From Verrucolacustris abundans (GTDB lineage Bacteria; Verrucomicrobiota; Verrucomicrobiia; Methylacidiphilales; Verrucolacustridaceae): 64,000 bases of DNA. Position 1 is the stretch's first letter, and each line of letters opens with the position of its first letter. The notes below the pieces were generated by a model, which was not told where the DNA came from, did no database searches, and saw only the letters and a list, made by a program, of their open reading frames with translations. Positions 25,660 to 33,634 of the stretch are shown here, one piece after another. The position numbers and the translations under genes are program-made. The stretch spans positions 1,364,001-1,428,000 of the forward strand of contig OZ239145.1 in assembly GCA_965194535.1 (NCBI GenBank), written 5' to 3'.

Positions 25660-25709
25660 CCTTAACCCCTGAATGCCTTAACCCCTCTCCCCATCACCCC
25701 TTAACCCCT
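25660..25709 (+). repeat. Three copies of CCTTAACCCCT
   Basis: Copies at 25660, 25676 and 25699, irregularly spaced, in the gap between murJ and tRNA-Arg. Function unknown; they may be remnants of a degenerate simple repeat. Confidence 0.6.
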
Positions 25710-25769
25710 TTCTCACTCCGCCATAATCCCTGCCTCTCTGACAATTTTCTGCTATCAAGAAACAGTCTG

Positions 25770-25843
25770 GCGCCCGTAGCTCAGGGGACTAGAGCAGCGG
25801 ATTTCTAATCCGCGGGTCGGTGGTTCGAATCCACCCGGGCGCG
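25770..25843 (+). tRNA. tRNA-Arg (TCT)
   Basis: 74 nt. Acceptor GCGCCCG/CGGGCGC, D-stem GCTC/GAGC, anticodon stem GCGGA/TCCGC with loop TTTCTAA (anticodon TCT), T-arm GGTGG-TTCGAAT-CCACC, discriminator G at 25843. CCA is not encoded. The part from the first anticodon-loop base to the discriminator is the attachment site of the 12.4-kb element. Confidence 0.97.
25802..25843 (+). other. attL: 42-bp attachment core within tRNA-Arg
   Basis: Runs from the first base of the anticodon loop to the discriminator base. It is identical to 38184-38225 over all 42 bases. Crossover at an anticodon loop is typical of tyrosine integrases that use tRNA genes. Confidence 0.97.
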
Positions 25844-25930
25844 TTGAGTAGAGGAGTCATAAGTATCTGATGCAAAGCACTATTAGTATATGAATGAAAT
25901 CCCATCACAAACCCCTTGATTACCCGCTAG

Positions 25931-25953
25931 CGTAAGGGCAACATAAGGGCAAT
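25931..25953 (+). repeat. Left integrase arm-type repeats (GTAAGGGCAAC-like, twice)
   Basis: A tandem pair of TAAGGGCAA units. The 23-nt block recurs at 38111-38133 with one mismatch and in the same orientation. It lies 87 nt inside attL and overlaps the integrase start codon, so integrase binding here could also repress its own gene. Confidence 0.8.
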
Positions 25954-27256
25954 GAGTCCTTCCTCGAAAAGTATCAATCATCCTCAACAACGAAGGTGTC
26001 GCGGAGAAATAATTGCAGTCCCAAGGGTGATCGGTTCCCGATCCTACTGGACTCTTAATGGTGTTACCAAGGATGGGAAACGCTACAGACCAATCTTCCC
26101 TACAAAGGCAAAAGCAGAGGAGGCTGCTCTGGCCGAAAGAAAACGTATTCAGCGTGAAGGACGCGAATCCGTACACCTCTCCGTTGCAGACAGGGTTGCA
26201 GCGTTGGAGTGCCTCCGCCTTTTGGAGCCACACAATGTGTCACTCCGCGATGCCGTAAGGGACTTTATTGCCCGCGTTGAAGGCGAGCGCATTGCCAGAG
26301 AATCACGCACCATATCAGCCTGCCTAGATGAGTGGCTTAGATCCAAGCAAGCACGGGTGGATGCTGGTGAGCGTGACCGAAAAACAATTATGGGGTATCG
26401 CAACCGCTCCGAAGTTATCAAATCATCCCTTGGCGCACTCCCCGTTGCCACAATCGCACCAGCACACCTAAATGACTTTCTGGACTCACTCCCCTTTACA
26501 AAAACAACTCGCACCGCTTATCGCACCCAGTTGTCAGGTGTTCTCAAGTTTTGCCGAACCAAGGGATGGATGCGCCATAACCCCATTGATCAGGTTCCAG
26601 TGCCTGGTCGCGAGCGAGGAGTCGTTGAGATTCTAACCCCGTCCGAAATGGAGGATCTGCTGGACGCTGCGAGGCAAGATAAGGACGCTAGGATCCTGCT
26701 TCCAGTAATCGCACTAGGAGCCTTTGCGGGATTGCGTCCTGAAGAAGCCAGGCAGATACGGTGGGAAAATATCGATCTCAGCTCAGAAACTCCGCATGCG
26801 ACTGTCCTCCCCGAAACCAGCAAAACACGCGACAAACGCTTCCCCACGCTTAACGCAACGTGCCTGTCTTGGTTACGCGGGTGCAGACAAACCCAAGGAG
26901 TGATATCAGGAGACTCAAAGCAACACTTTCGTAAAGCGTGGGAACGAGTTCGAATGGAGGCTGACTGGCATGTGACGGAAGCGTCGCAAAGACAGGCCAA
27001 GCTAGATGGGCAACCAGTAAAGCCATGGCCAGAGGACTGTCTTCGACACTCATTCGCGTCCTACTGGTTGCCAATCCACAATGACCGCCCCAAGTTGGCC
27101 GAAATTATGGGTAACAGCTCTGATGTGATCCGTGAGTATTACCGAAAACCAATTAAACCAGGAGTTGCAGAGAAGTATTGGGCGCTACTTGCGAACTCCA
27201 TTCCAAATAGTAATACAAAGAAATATGAACAAAAACCCGCTACCCATAAACCTTGA
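25952..27256 (+). CDS. int: Tyrosine integrase of the element, with non-canonical active site
   Basis: 434 aa. The N-terminal arm-binding region spans about 1-110 and the core-binding SAM-like domain about 115-215. The catalytic domain shows R262 (FAGLRPEEAR), K291 (TSKTRDK), R365 (CLRHSFASYW) and Tyr396/397 (IREYYRKP). Two positions that are usually His differ: the first His of H-x-x-R is D362, and the LGH histidine is N388 (IMGNSSDVIREYY). This variant pattern may define a subfamily rather than a dead enzyme. The gene lies just inside attL and reads away from it. It is the only recombinase on the element. Confidence 0.92.
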   Translation: MSPSSKSINHPQQRRCRGEIIAVPRVIGSRSYWTLNGVTKDGKRYRPIFPTKAKAEEAALAERKRIQREGRESVHLSVADRVAALECLRLLEPHNVSLRDAVRDFIARVEGERIARESRTISACLDEWLRSKQARVDAGERDRKTIMGYRNRSEVIKSSLGALPVATIAPAHLNDFLDSLPFTKTTRTAYRTQLSGVLKFCRTKGWMRHNPIDQVPVPGRERGVVEILTPSEMEDLLDAARQDKDARILLPVIALGAFAGLRPEEARQIRWENIDLSSETPHATVLPETSKTRDKRFPTLNATCLSWLRGCRQTQGVISGDSKQHFRKAWERVRMEADWHVTEASQRQAKLDGQPVKPWPEDCLRHSFASYWLPIHNDRPKLAEIMGNSSDVIREYYRKPIKPGVAEKYWALLANSIPNSNTKKYEQKPATHKP

Positions 27257-27434
27257 ACAACGGATAAATCACAAAGTCCTACTAAATAAAAGCCAGGAAG
27301 GCGATATTGCTTCGACCAGGCAGGTAGAAGTAATTAGAGAAGAGCGCAAACTAGGCGAGAAAATAAGATCGATTCGCATGCAGGAAAGAAATTTAGAGAA
27401 GCAATCACGAAGGAATAAACAGTCTGTCACTTGA
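27225..27434 (+). CDS. Small basic coiled-coil protein overlapping the integrase end
   Basis: 69 aa from the ATG at 27225, overlapping int by 32 nt in another frame. Highly charged, with a C-terminal helix rich in Glu, Arg and Lys (VIREERKLGEKIRSI). No family recognised. Position between int and the regulatory region is typical of small element-encoded regulators, but coding is not certain. Confidence 0.4.
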   Translation: MNKNPLPINLEQRINHKVLLNKSQEGDIASTRQVEVIREERKLGEKIRSIRMQERNLEKQSRRNKQSVT

Positions 27435-27529
27435 CAACCGCTCCTGATGTATTACAAACCCAATAGTTCTTTGCATATCAAAGATAGTCCTCTCTAGGAG
27501 TAATCCAAAGCGCAAGCTAGAGACGATGC

Positions 27530-27549
27530 TCAGAAGTGATCACTTCTGA
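27530..27549. promoter_or_regulatory. 20-bp perfect palindrome, likely operator
   Basis: TCAGAAGTGATCACTTCTGA is perfectly self-complementary. It sits in the 240-nt gap (27435-27674) between int and the HTH gene, where the switch of a satellite or phage would be. A second hairpin GCCCG-N5-CGGGC follows at about 27584-27598. No gene is seen in the gap. Confidence 0.75.
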
Positions 27550-27674
27550 CCGGTGGTTGTGAATCCAAAAGTGTCCACCGATAAGCCCGACATGCGGGCG
27601 AGGAACCGATCCTCGAATGGAATAAATGAAATCGGCACAGGCAAGAACTGTGCCTCAACCATTCGGAGGTTCCT

Positions 27675-28025
27675 ATGTTACAACTCAGTTCCGAGACTCA
27701 TCAGTCTCACAGCACAAACAACGAAGCATCCCCTGCTTTTGTAGATAAAGCAGGTTTAGCCCTACTGCTCGGCCGTACCCCTCGTTATGTCGAGCATCTG
27801 GTAGAACGCCACCTGATCCCATTCATACGCATCCCTGCCCGCAAACCAGGAATCATTAAGGGTGATATCAATGGCAAGATTTACGAACGAGCCAAACGTG
27901 GTGGGCAATTATTCTTCTGCCCTAGAAAAGTCATAAATGCTCTGGAGTCGTTCGAGGTAAAGGCTGAAACAACCCTTAACTATAAGACCCGGAGCCAAAG
28001 GACTTTTGTTGGGGGTTCCAAATGA
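27675..28025 (+). CDS. HTH DNA-binding protein, excisionase/AlpA-like
   Basis: 116 aa. A GGAGG 7 nt before the ATG supports the start. After a polar N-terminus (1-23), a winged-helix-like segment reads FVDKAGLALLLGRTPRYVEHLVERHLIPFIR, as in MerR-type excisionases, with a variable insert and a second strand-like part (RGGQLFFCPRKVINALESF). It probably serves as excisionase or as activator of the downstream primase-RepA genes, as AlpA does in satellites. It is overlapped by the primase start (ATGA). Confidence 0.72.
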   Translation: MLQLSSETHQSHSTNNEASPAFVDKAGLALLLGRTPRYVEHLVERHLIPFIRIPARKPGIIKGDINGKIYERAKRGGQLFFCPRKVINALESFEVKAETTLNYKTRSQRTFVGGSK

Positions 28026-29188
28026 GCAATACCATTTCTTGGGACTCTGCACATGAATTTGAAAAATATCTGAACTCAATTAACTGGCTACCTGGCAAAA
28101 CAAAGAATCATCAGAGTTTTTGTGCAGCACTTCGCTCGGTCAGTCTCGGCATTAGCGCCGATATCGCATTTAATATGATTCAAGAAAGAATCATTGGCGC
28201 CGGGGGAACATTCATTCCGCACAAAGTGGAAAGAGATATTCGCAGGGCTGCGGGGGCTGCTGATAAGCCACTAACTGGAGGCTTAAGTAATCGGTATCCA
28301 TTAATCCAACCCAAAGCGGCTTTCGATCCCAATGCCCTACGCAAAAAGGTATCTCACCTTAAAGATTTTAATGTGGTCGAAATGCTTGCCCAAAGGAGTA
28401 TTCGCCCACCTAGTGCAGTAAAGCCACATGAGTTTCTTTCGTCGGTATTTAATGGTGGTGAGCGAATTCGGGTTTTCACAGAAACGCATGTTGGGCAAGG
28501 GCTGGTGTTTATTGCTGGCGATAACGCACTGCCGATCAAAACAGATACTCAAGCGGGAGCATGGTTCTTGTCTCATCCGGTGGACGGCAAGGCAAAGATA
28601 AATGATGAAGGCAATCCATCGTATAGATCACATCAAAATGGAACGCGGTTCCCCTATCTCGTCTTAGAGACAGACGATGCCCCTGAACATGAATGGCTTG
28701 CTCTTTTGGCGAGTCTAGATGCCTGTATTGTTGCGATAACGCATTCGGGTAAACGTGGCGCACATGGCCTACTGAAGGTGGACTGCAACACTTGGGAAGA
28801 GGTGCAGGCGACCGCTGCTAGAATAAAACCCGATTATGTAAGGCTGGGCGCCTGCCCCGGAGCATTAAGGGCTGGCCTAACAAGGTTGCCAGGCTTTATG
28901 CGGGAAGGACGCGAGCAGAAACTTTTATTTCTTCGGCCAAGAACGTCTAGAGATAAACGCCCGATCCTAGAACTGGAACCAACCGCCCTTTGCTGGAAAC
29001 GATTGGCAGTTTCGATAATCGAGGCCCATCCAAGAGGTGATGAACTATTGATTCCCGATCAAGTTCATCAGGTCATTAAGAACCTTGAGGACTGGAATGA
29101 TTTGGAACATGCCGCGGAACTAAGATCTATTCTTGATTCTGCACAAATAGAGAAGCTCGGAGCTGCGTACTTGACGGAGGTTCCATGA
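28022..29188 (+). CDS. AEP-like (archaeo-eukaryotic) primase of the element
   Basis: 388 aa. The region 205-300 has the AEP catalytic pattern: YLVLETDDAPEHEW (E216-D219, metal ligands), ITHSGKRGAHGLLKVD (S-x-H-like motif with H248 and the following D254). A PriCT-like or DNA-binding helical part precedes it (about 10-80). The N-terminal 130 residues are not assigned to a known fold with certainty. It is coupled on both sides, by ATGA to the HTH gene and to the RepA-like gene, which supports a joint role in element replication. Confidence 0.75.
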   Translation: MSNTISWDSAHEFEKYLNSINWLPGKTKNHQSFCAALRSVSLGISADIAFNMIQERIIGAGGTFIPHKVERDIRRAAGAADKPLTGGLSNRYPLIQPKAAFDPNALRKKVSHLKDFNVVEMLAQRSIRPPSAVKPHEFLSSVFNGGERIRVFTETHVGQGLVFIAGDNALPIKTDTQAGAWFLSHPVDGKAKINDEGNPSYRSHQNGTRFPYLVLETDDAPEHEWLALLASLDACIVAITHSGKRGAHGLLKVDCNTWEEVQATAARIKPDYVRLGACPGALRAGLTRLPGFMREGREQKLLFLRPRTSRDKRPILELEPTALCWKRLAVSIIEAHPRGDELLIPDQVHQVIKNLEDWNDLEHAAELRSILDSAQIEKLGAAYLTEVP

Positions 29189-30399
29189 CAACAAGAATAT
29201 TTCCATGGATCTCAGCGGGAGAGCTACGAACAGCGAAGAGGGACGAGTCCGACCCAAGCGAGATATTTAAGGACCGCTTTCTTTGCCGTGGGGGCGGAAT
29301 GCTACTTGTAAGCAACACGGGACAAGGGAAATCCACTCTTATATGCCAAGCGGCCTATCTGTGGGCATGCGGAAAAACCGCCTTTGGGCTTAAGCCCACT
29401 CGCCCGATCAAAACCTTGATTATTCAGGCTGAAAACGACGAGTGGGATCTGAAGGAGATGGTCCAAGGCGTTGAAAAAGGATTCAACTCGAGTCAACTAT
29501 CAACAGAAGACGTTGTCTATGGAGATACCAACTTACGAATCGTAACGGAGTCCTCCTGTACGGGATCGGAATTTATCAAGAAAGTTAGAATAATCCTGAC
29601 AGAATTCAGAAATGAAGGGTTTTACCCTGATCTCTTGGTTGTCGACCCAGTAATTTCGTACCTAGGCGGGGACCCAAGCAAGGCTGATGTTGTCTCAATG
29701 TTCCTGCGGTCGGAAATCAACCCCTTGGCAATGGAGTTTAATTTAGCAACTATATGTGTTGCTCACACCAGCAAGCCATCAAACCAAGTCAGGGCAACGC
29801 TAAAGACTCCGACAGAGGATGTTTATTCCGCGTTAGGCTCGGTGGAGTGGGCGAACTGGGCTCGTGCCATCCTTGTGCTTAAACCGCATGGAGGAGGAAT
29901 GTTTGAGCTTAAGGCCGTGAAAAGGGGTGCACGACTTGGATGGACAACCCCATTGGGTGATCGGGCCTTTGCACAACGCCTGGCCCATGCAAGGGACGGA
30001 ATTTATTGGGTCACTCCGACAGATGAGGAATTCCAGAAGAATGTTGAGATGGCGTCAGGTGCCAAAAGGCTTCCCGATGCTGACGAGTTTTTGGCCCTTT
30101 TCCCCACCACTTTTGAGGGCATCGATGGGCTGGGCTCAACCCTGACATCTGGAATGCTCAAAAGCGAGTTCGGCAAAAGAGGATGGAAAAAAGACGAATA
30201 TGTCAGCTTTCGAGATGAGGCCGAAGGGCGAGGCGATATCGCGGCACTGCCTGGCTGTAAACACAACGAAAAAAGATACGCCAGATCCCAGCTCATATCT
30301 CAAATCCTCAAGACACAAGAAAAACGAAAACGGGAAGAGGCGGAAGCGAAATTAAAACTCCATCAGAAGGATTTGCCGATTAAAGGGGGTAACAAATGA
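29185..30399 (+). CDS. RepA-like RecA-fold replicative ATPase/helicase
   Basis: 404 aa. Walker A is SNTGQGKST (K49), Walker B is DLLVVDPVISYLGGD (D154), and AHTSKP (about 195) fits the sensor motif of the RepA/DnaB-type hexameric helicases. The C-terminal part (about 285-404) is a winged-helix-like and charged tail. Together with the primase it should start replication at the repeats directly downstream. It overlaps the primase by 4 nt. Confidence 0.85.
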   Translation: MTTRIFPWISAGELRTAKRDESDPSEIFKDRFLCRGGGMLLVSNTGQGKSTLICQAAYLWACGKTAFGLKPTRPIKTLIIQAENDEWDLKEMVQGVEKGFNSSQLSTEDVVYGDTNLRIVTESSCTGSEFIKKVRIILTEFRNEGFYPDLLVVDPVISYLGGDPSKADVVSMFLRSEINPLAMEFNLATICVAHTSKPSNQVRATLKTPTEDVYSALGSVEWANWARAILVLKPHGGGMFELKAVKRGARLGWTTPLGDRAFAQRLAHARDGIYWVTPTDEEFQKNVEMASGAKRLPDADEFLALFPTTFEGIDGLGSTLTSGMLKSEFGKRGWKKDEYVSFRDEAEGRGDIAALPGCKHNEKRYARSQLISQILKTQEKRKREEAEAKLKLHQKDLPIKGGNK

Positions 30400-30402
30400 A
30401 CC

Positions 30403-30506
30403 CAGTTGTCCAGTTGTCCGAGTTGTCCAAGACATTAAGACAACCAACCGCCAAGGAAGGTAGTTTGGTTGTCGTCCCTGCCTATATTAATAGGCAGGAC
30501 AACCAA
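30403..30506 (+). other. Predicted replication origin: AGTTGTCC iterons and a large hairpin
   Basis: Three direct copies of AGTTGTCC (30404, 30412, 30421), then scattered GACAACC/GGTTGTC copies (30439, 30467, 30498). A hairpin spans 30465-30506: outer arms TTGGTTGT and ACAACCAA, inner 9-bp arms CCTGCCTAT and ATAGGCAGG around an ATTA loop. The site lies directly downstream of the RepA-like gene and before the TerS gene, the place where satellite origins are found. It may also affect terS expression. Confidence 0.75.
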
Positions 30507-30532
30507 CCAACCTCCCGGACTGGAGTATTCAA

Positions 30533-31102
30533 ATGAACTCCCCAGTTAGAGACAACTCAGAGCCCCTTCCACCCCTCGATATGGAGCTATTGCCCGCTAC
30601 CCCTGCCCCCCAAGAACTAGCCGATGCCCTATCCACCCTCAAACCCCGTGAACGGCTCTTCTGCGAGCATTACTGCTCCAAGGGCAACGCCACAGAGGCT
30701 GCTCGACTGGCTGGTTGGTCTCGCAGATCGGCCTACCAAGCTGGCTATCGCCTACTCCAGCGTGACGACATCAAGGAGGTCATATCCATAGCCATCAAAG
30801 CGTCAGGAGCCGACAGCGCCTGCCGTCTCATTAGGGCAACCAACACGGCCAAGATCATGCATGAAAGGATGCATGATAACTCCCTTCCCCTGCCAGAGCG
30901 CCACCACGCCTCCAAGGTGTGGCACGACGCGGAGTTGATACTGGCCGAGGTGAACAAGACTTCCCTGCGATTTGAAGTTCAAACCCCTGTCCATAAACCA
31001 GGACAGTTTAACCCCCAGCTTCTCGCTGCCTTGGCTGGCTACGGCTCAAGGATGGCAGAGGCAAAAAGAAGAAAGGAAATTAGTAATGGATCAAATGACT
31101 AA
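30533..31102 (+). CDS. Terminase small subunit-like protein (TerS)
   Basis: 189 aa. Residues about 35-85 match the Terminase_2 HTH pattern: LKPRERLFCEHYCSKGNATE, then ARLAGWSRRSAYQAGYRLLQ. TerS proteins choose the DNA to be packaged. On a satellite lacking a large terminase, its own TerS would redirect the helper's packaging to satellite DNA. The C-terminal half (about 100-189) has no recognised relation. It could instead be a related HTH regulator. Another small gene overlaps its end. Confidence 0.78.
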   Translation: MNSPVRDNSEPLPPLDMELLPATPAPQELADALSTLKPRERLFCEHYCSKGNATEAARLAGWSRRSAYQAGYRLLQRDDIKEVISIAIKASGADSACRLIRATNTAKIMHERMHDNSLPLPERHHASKVWHDAELILAEVNKTSLRFEVQTPVHKPGQFNPQLLAALAGYGSRMAEAKRRKEISNGSND

Positions 31103-31298
31103 AACAACCAGCACCGAAACTATACCCACCCAAACAGAAACTATACAGACGGACAACATAGCCCGCATAGCTAATGCACTTGAGAGGATCGCTGACAATC
31201 AAGAACTAATGCTCAGTTGCGACGAAGAACGACTTGAGGTTTTGAGAGAGTTTGCCCACGAGTTTGAATTATTCAGCAGGCATGGGTTTGGGTTGTGA
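31086..31298 (+). CDS. Small Thr-rich coiled-coil protein after TerS
   Basis: 70 aa from the ATG at 31086, overlapping the TerS stop by 17 nt; AAGGAA lies upstream of the start. A Thr-rich N-terminus (TKTTSTETIPTQTET) is followed by an acidic amphipathic helix (IARIANALERIADNQELML). No family recognised. As the last plus-strand gene of the replication and packaging module, it may assist TerS, which is inference from position only. Confidence 0.55.
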   Translation: MDQMTKTTSTETIPTQTETIQTDNIARIANALERIADNQELMLSCDEERLEVLREFAHEFELFSRHGFGL

Positions 31299-31346
31299 CC
31301 ACCACAGAGGACAGCCCCTAAACCAGTTCGCCAAGGCAATCGGGTA

Positions 31347-32540
31347 TTATGGGTTTTGTTGGGAGTTGGTGGAGGACTGCAGTTCCTTTTTAGCCTTAGA
31401 ATGACCTTGTAACGCGGCCTGTTGAAGCCAGTACATAGAAAAGTCTTGGTTAATTTGAGTCCCGATACCCTTTTTATAGGCATTGGCTAATTGGTATTGG
31501 GCTTCAGGCCATCCTGTATCAGATGGACCTCCAGAAAGAGAAGCTTCTGAGTAGAGTTTGAAGGCCTCACTAAGATTTTTCTCATGCCCATAGTTTCCTA
31601 GATAATATCCAGCCAAGTTTGTCTGAGCCGGAGCGTGCCCCATTTCTGATGCCTTTTTAAATAAAGCAAATGCTTTTTCGTAATCTTTCTCAACCCCTTC
31701 ACCTTCAAAGTAGAGAATAGCCAATGAATTAATCCCTAGAGTATTATCCTGCTCAGCCGATTTTGAATACCATTGAAATGCTATCTTTGCGTCTTTAGGT
31801 AAAATTGGAGAAGCAGAACCCGAGAGATAAAGATTGCCAAGTTTCCATTGGGCAAATGGGTCACCTTTTTCTGCCGCCTTTTGAAACAATTCAACTGCCT
31901 TCTCAACAGATTTTTCAACTCCTTGGCCTTCATCGTAGGCAACTCCAAGATAAGAAAGACCGAATCCTTGGCCAGACTCTATTGCTTTCTGATATAGGTC
32001 TACCGCCTTTTTGGCATCTTGGGATATGCCTCTACCGGCGTAGTAAAAATAACCCAACTGAGCCAAAGCCCTGGGTTCACCTTGATCTGCCGCTTTTTTA
32101 TAGAATTGATATGCCCTCGCATAATCTCGCTGAACCCCGCGCCCACGTGAGAAAAGAAAACCAAGATCCACCAATGCATCAACGTTACCTGCTGTAGAGT
32201 TTTCATAAAATAGTATAAAAGCTTTTTGCGGATCTCTTGAAACCCCAAGTCCCCTTAAGTAGGCAGAGGCTAAAGCATTTCTCGCTTTAGCATTTTTCTG
32301 AGCAGAAGATTTTCCCCAGAGTTCTACTGCTTTTTTGTGGTTTTTTTCAATCCCAAAACCGCATGCGTAACAAAATCCAAGTTGAAATTCGGCTTCCGGA
32401 TCACCCGCTGCTGCTTTACGGCTAAGATCGTCTGAAAAACGAATGTCTTTTTCTGTCTGGATGAATCCAGACTCCCACATTGCGGCTTGTATCTGCGAAC
32501 AGGTAAATCCCATAAGAATAAAGGCAAAGAAATAACTCAT
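31347..32540 (-). CDS. Exported Sel1-repeat protein (cargo)
   Basis: 397 aa with a signal peptide (1-20, FFAFILMGFTCSQIQAA). About nine Sel1 repeats of 36 residues follow from about residue 38 (pattern A-x-x-G-x-x-x-A-x-x-x-L-G-x-x-Y-x-x-G-x-G-V). Sel1 solenoids act as protein-protein interaction scaffolds. The repeats here have diverged from one another, unlike those of the second cargo Sel1 gene at 37090. It is last in the minus-strand cargo series. Binding partner unknown. Confidence 0.9.
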   Translation of the reverse strand: MSYFFAFILMGFTCSQIQAAMWESGFIQTEKDIRFSDDLSRKAAAGDPEAEFQLGFCYACGFGIEKNHKKAVELWGKSSAQKNAKARNALASAYLRGLGVSRDPQKAFILFYENSTAGNVDALVDLGFLFSRGRGVQRDYARAYQFYKKAADQGEPRALAQLGYFYYAGRGISQDAKKAVDLYQKAIESGQGFGLSYLGVAYDEGQGVEKSVEKAVELFQKAAEKGDPFAQWKLGNLYLSGSASPILPKDAKIAFQWYSKSAEQDNTLGINSLAILYFEGEGVEKDYEKAFALFKKASEMGHAPAQTNLAGYYLGNYGHEKNLSEAFKLYSEASLSGGPSDTGWPEAQYQLANAYKKGIGTQINQDFSMYWLQQAALQGHSKAKKELQSSTNSQQNP

Positions 32541-32600
32541 AAAATTACCCTAATTCCTCTGATCTTCCGTAGCGAACTGAAAGTACGGCTAATAACCTAC

Positions 32601-33623
32601 TTACTCATTCTTGAGGTTATCTTTCTCAATGACATAATAAGTCTTCATATCAGATGATATATCGAACCATTGCCCTATTTCATTTGAATTATAATTCATA
32701 CAAACCGAGGACTCCCATCCCCTCCAGTTATTAGGGTCATTACTACGCCAGTTGGTGTATTGAAAGGGCTCACCACTTTCCCATTTCCATTCGTTGTTAT
32801 CGTTGTCGTTATTCAGCCCTAGCCATACATTTGGATTCTTTTCATTTCGCTTTGAGGCAGCTTTCTGAATTAGCGATACAACAAATTCGTTTTCGGAAAC
32901 ATCTCCAATTGAAACAAGATAGCCACCCTTTTCCTTGGAGTCCTTCTTTGCGTTATGCCAAGACTTCTTAAGTGGAATAAACCTATATGAATGTCCTCGA
33001 TATACTTCCTCTACTTCGATTGGGTCGACATCAATATTTATTGGGCGCCTTTTAATAGGCACAATAGGCACTTCAGCTTTTGCAGGCTTGTCAGAGGATT
33101 TAACAAAGGTCGTGTTACTTGGCCATCCACCAGACGACTCATAAAGAAAGAGTTTATTAGGCTCCAAAAGCCTAAACTTAAGCTGTCCCTTATTACGATA
33201 TCTTCCCTTTGGAATGTCAGAATAGCTGGCTAGAAGTTCTTGGCCTTGAATTTGTCCATATACGACATGAGCCCATGATGGATTTTCTTCTCGTTCCTCA
33301 CCATACCAGAACACAGTTTTGCCAACTTGATTTAAATAATAACGAGAGCCATCTGTATTATTCTCCTTAACCCATAATCCACTAAGATTGTTGGGCGGAA
33401 GTTCTTCAACCTCATCTTTGTTTTGTACTGTCTGTATGTTTTTCTGTGCATTTCTCAGGTCGTCTTTTATCTCACTTAGAATTCTTCCTTCATTTGTTTC
33501 AATTTGAAGTATGGAGCCAAAAGAGCTGAATATTGCGAATCTTAAATAAAAAGCCAAAAGGGTGTTTACCAAAACAAGCCCGGTCACAATGGCAGCCCAA
33601 CAAATAACAATTTTTCGATTCAA
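32601..33623 (-). CDS. Membrane-anchored C-type lectin-domain protein (cargo)
   Basis: 340 aa. An N-terminal helix (about 5-28) anchors it, followed by a coiled coil (about 40-68). A central beta-rich domain (about 78-175, SGLWVKENNTDGSRYYLNQ) has a lipocalin-like look. The C-terminal CTLD (about 205-335) shows YRGHSYRFIPLKKSWHNAKK, VWLGLNNDNDNNEWKWESG and NWRSNDPNNW with the NDP in place of the EPN/QPD sugar-binding triplet. Bacterial CTLDs may bind glycans or proteins at the surface; retroelement-diversified phage receptors use the same fold. No template repeat or reverse transcriptase is present here. Confidence 0.82.
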   Translation of the reverse strand: MNRKIVICWAAIVTGLVLVNTLLAFYLRFAIFSSFGSILQIETNEGRILSEIKDDLRNAQKNIQTVQNKDEVEELPPNNLSGLWVKENNTDGSRYYLNQVGKTVFWYGEEREENPSWAHVVYGQIQGQELLASYSDIPKGRYRNKGQLKFRLLEPNKLFLYESSGGWPSNTTFVKSSDKPAKAEVPIVPIKRRPINIDVDPIEVEEVYRGHSYRFIPLKKSWHNAKKDSKEKGGYLVSIGDVSENEFVVSLIQKAASKRNEKNPNVWLGLNNDNDNNEWKWESGEPFQYTNWRSNDPNNWRGWESSVCMNYNSNEIGQWFDISSDMKTYYVIEKDNLKNE

Positions 33624-33634
33624 AGGAGAATCCG

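Noticed and set aside
32601..33623. Diversity-generating retroelement target
   Set aside because: The protein has a C-type lectin domain, but no reverse transcriptase, template repeat or adenine-directed variable repeat is found in the window.
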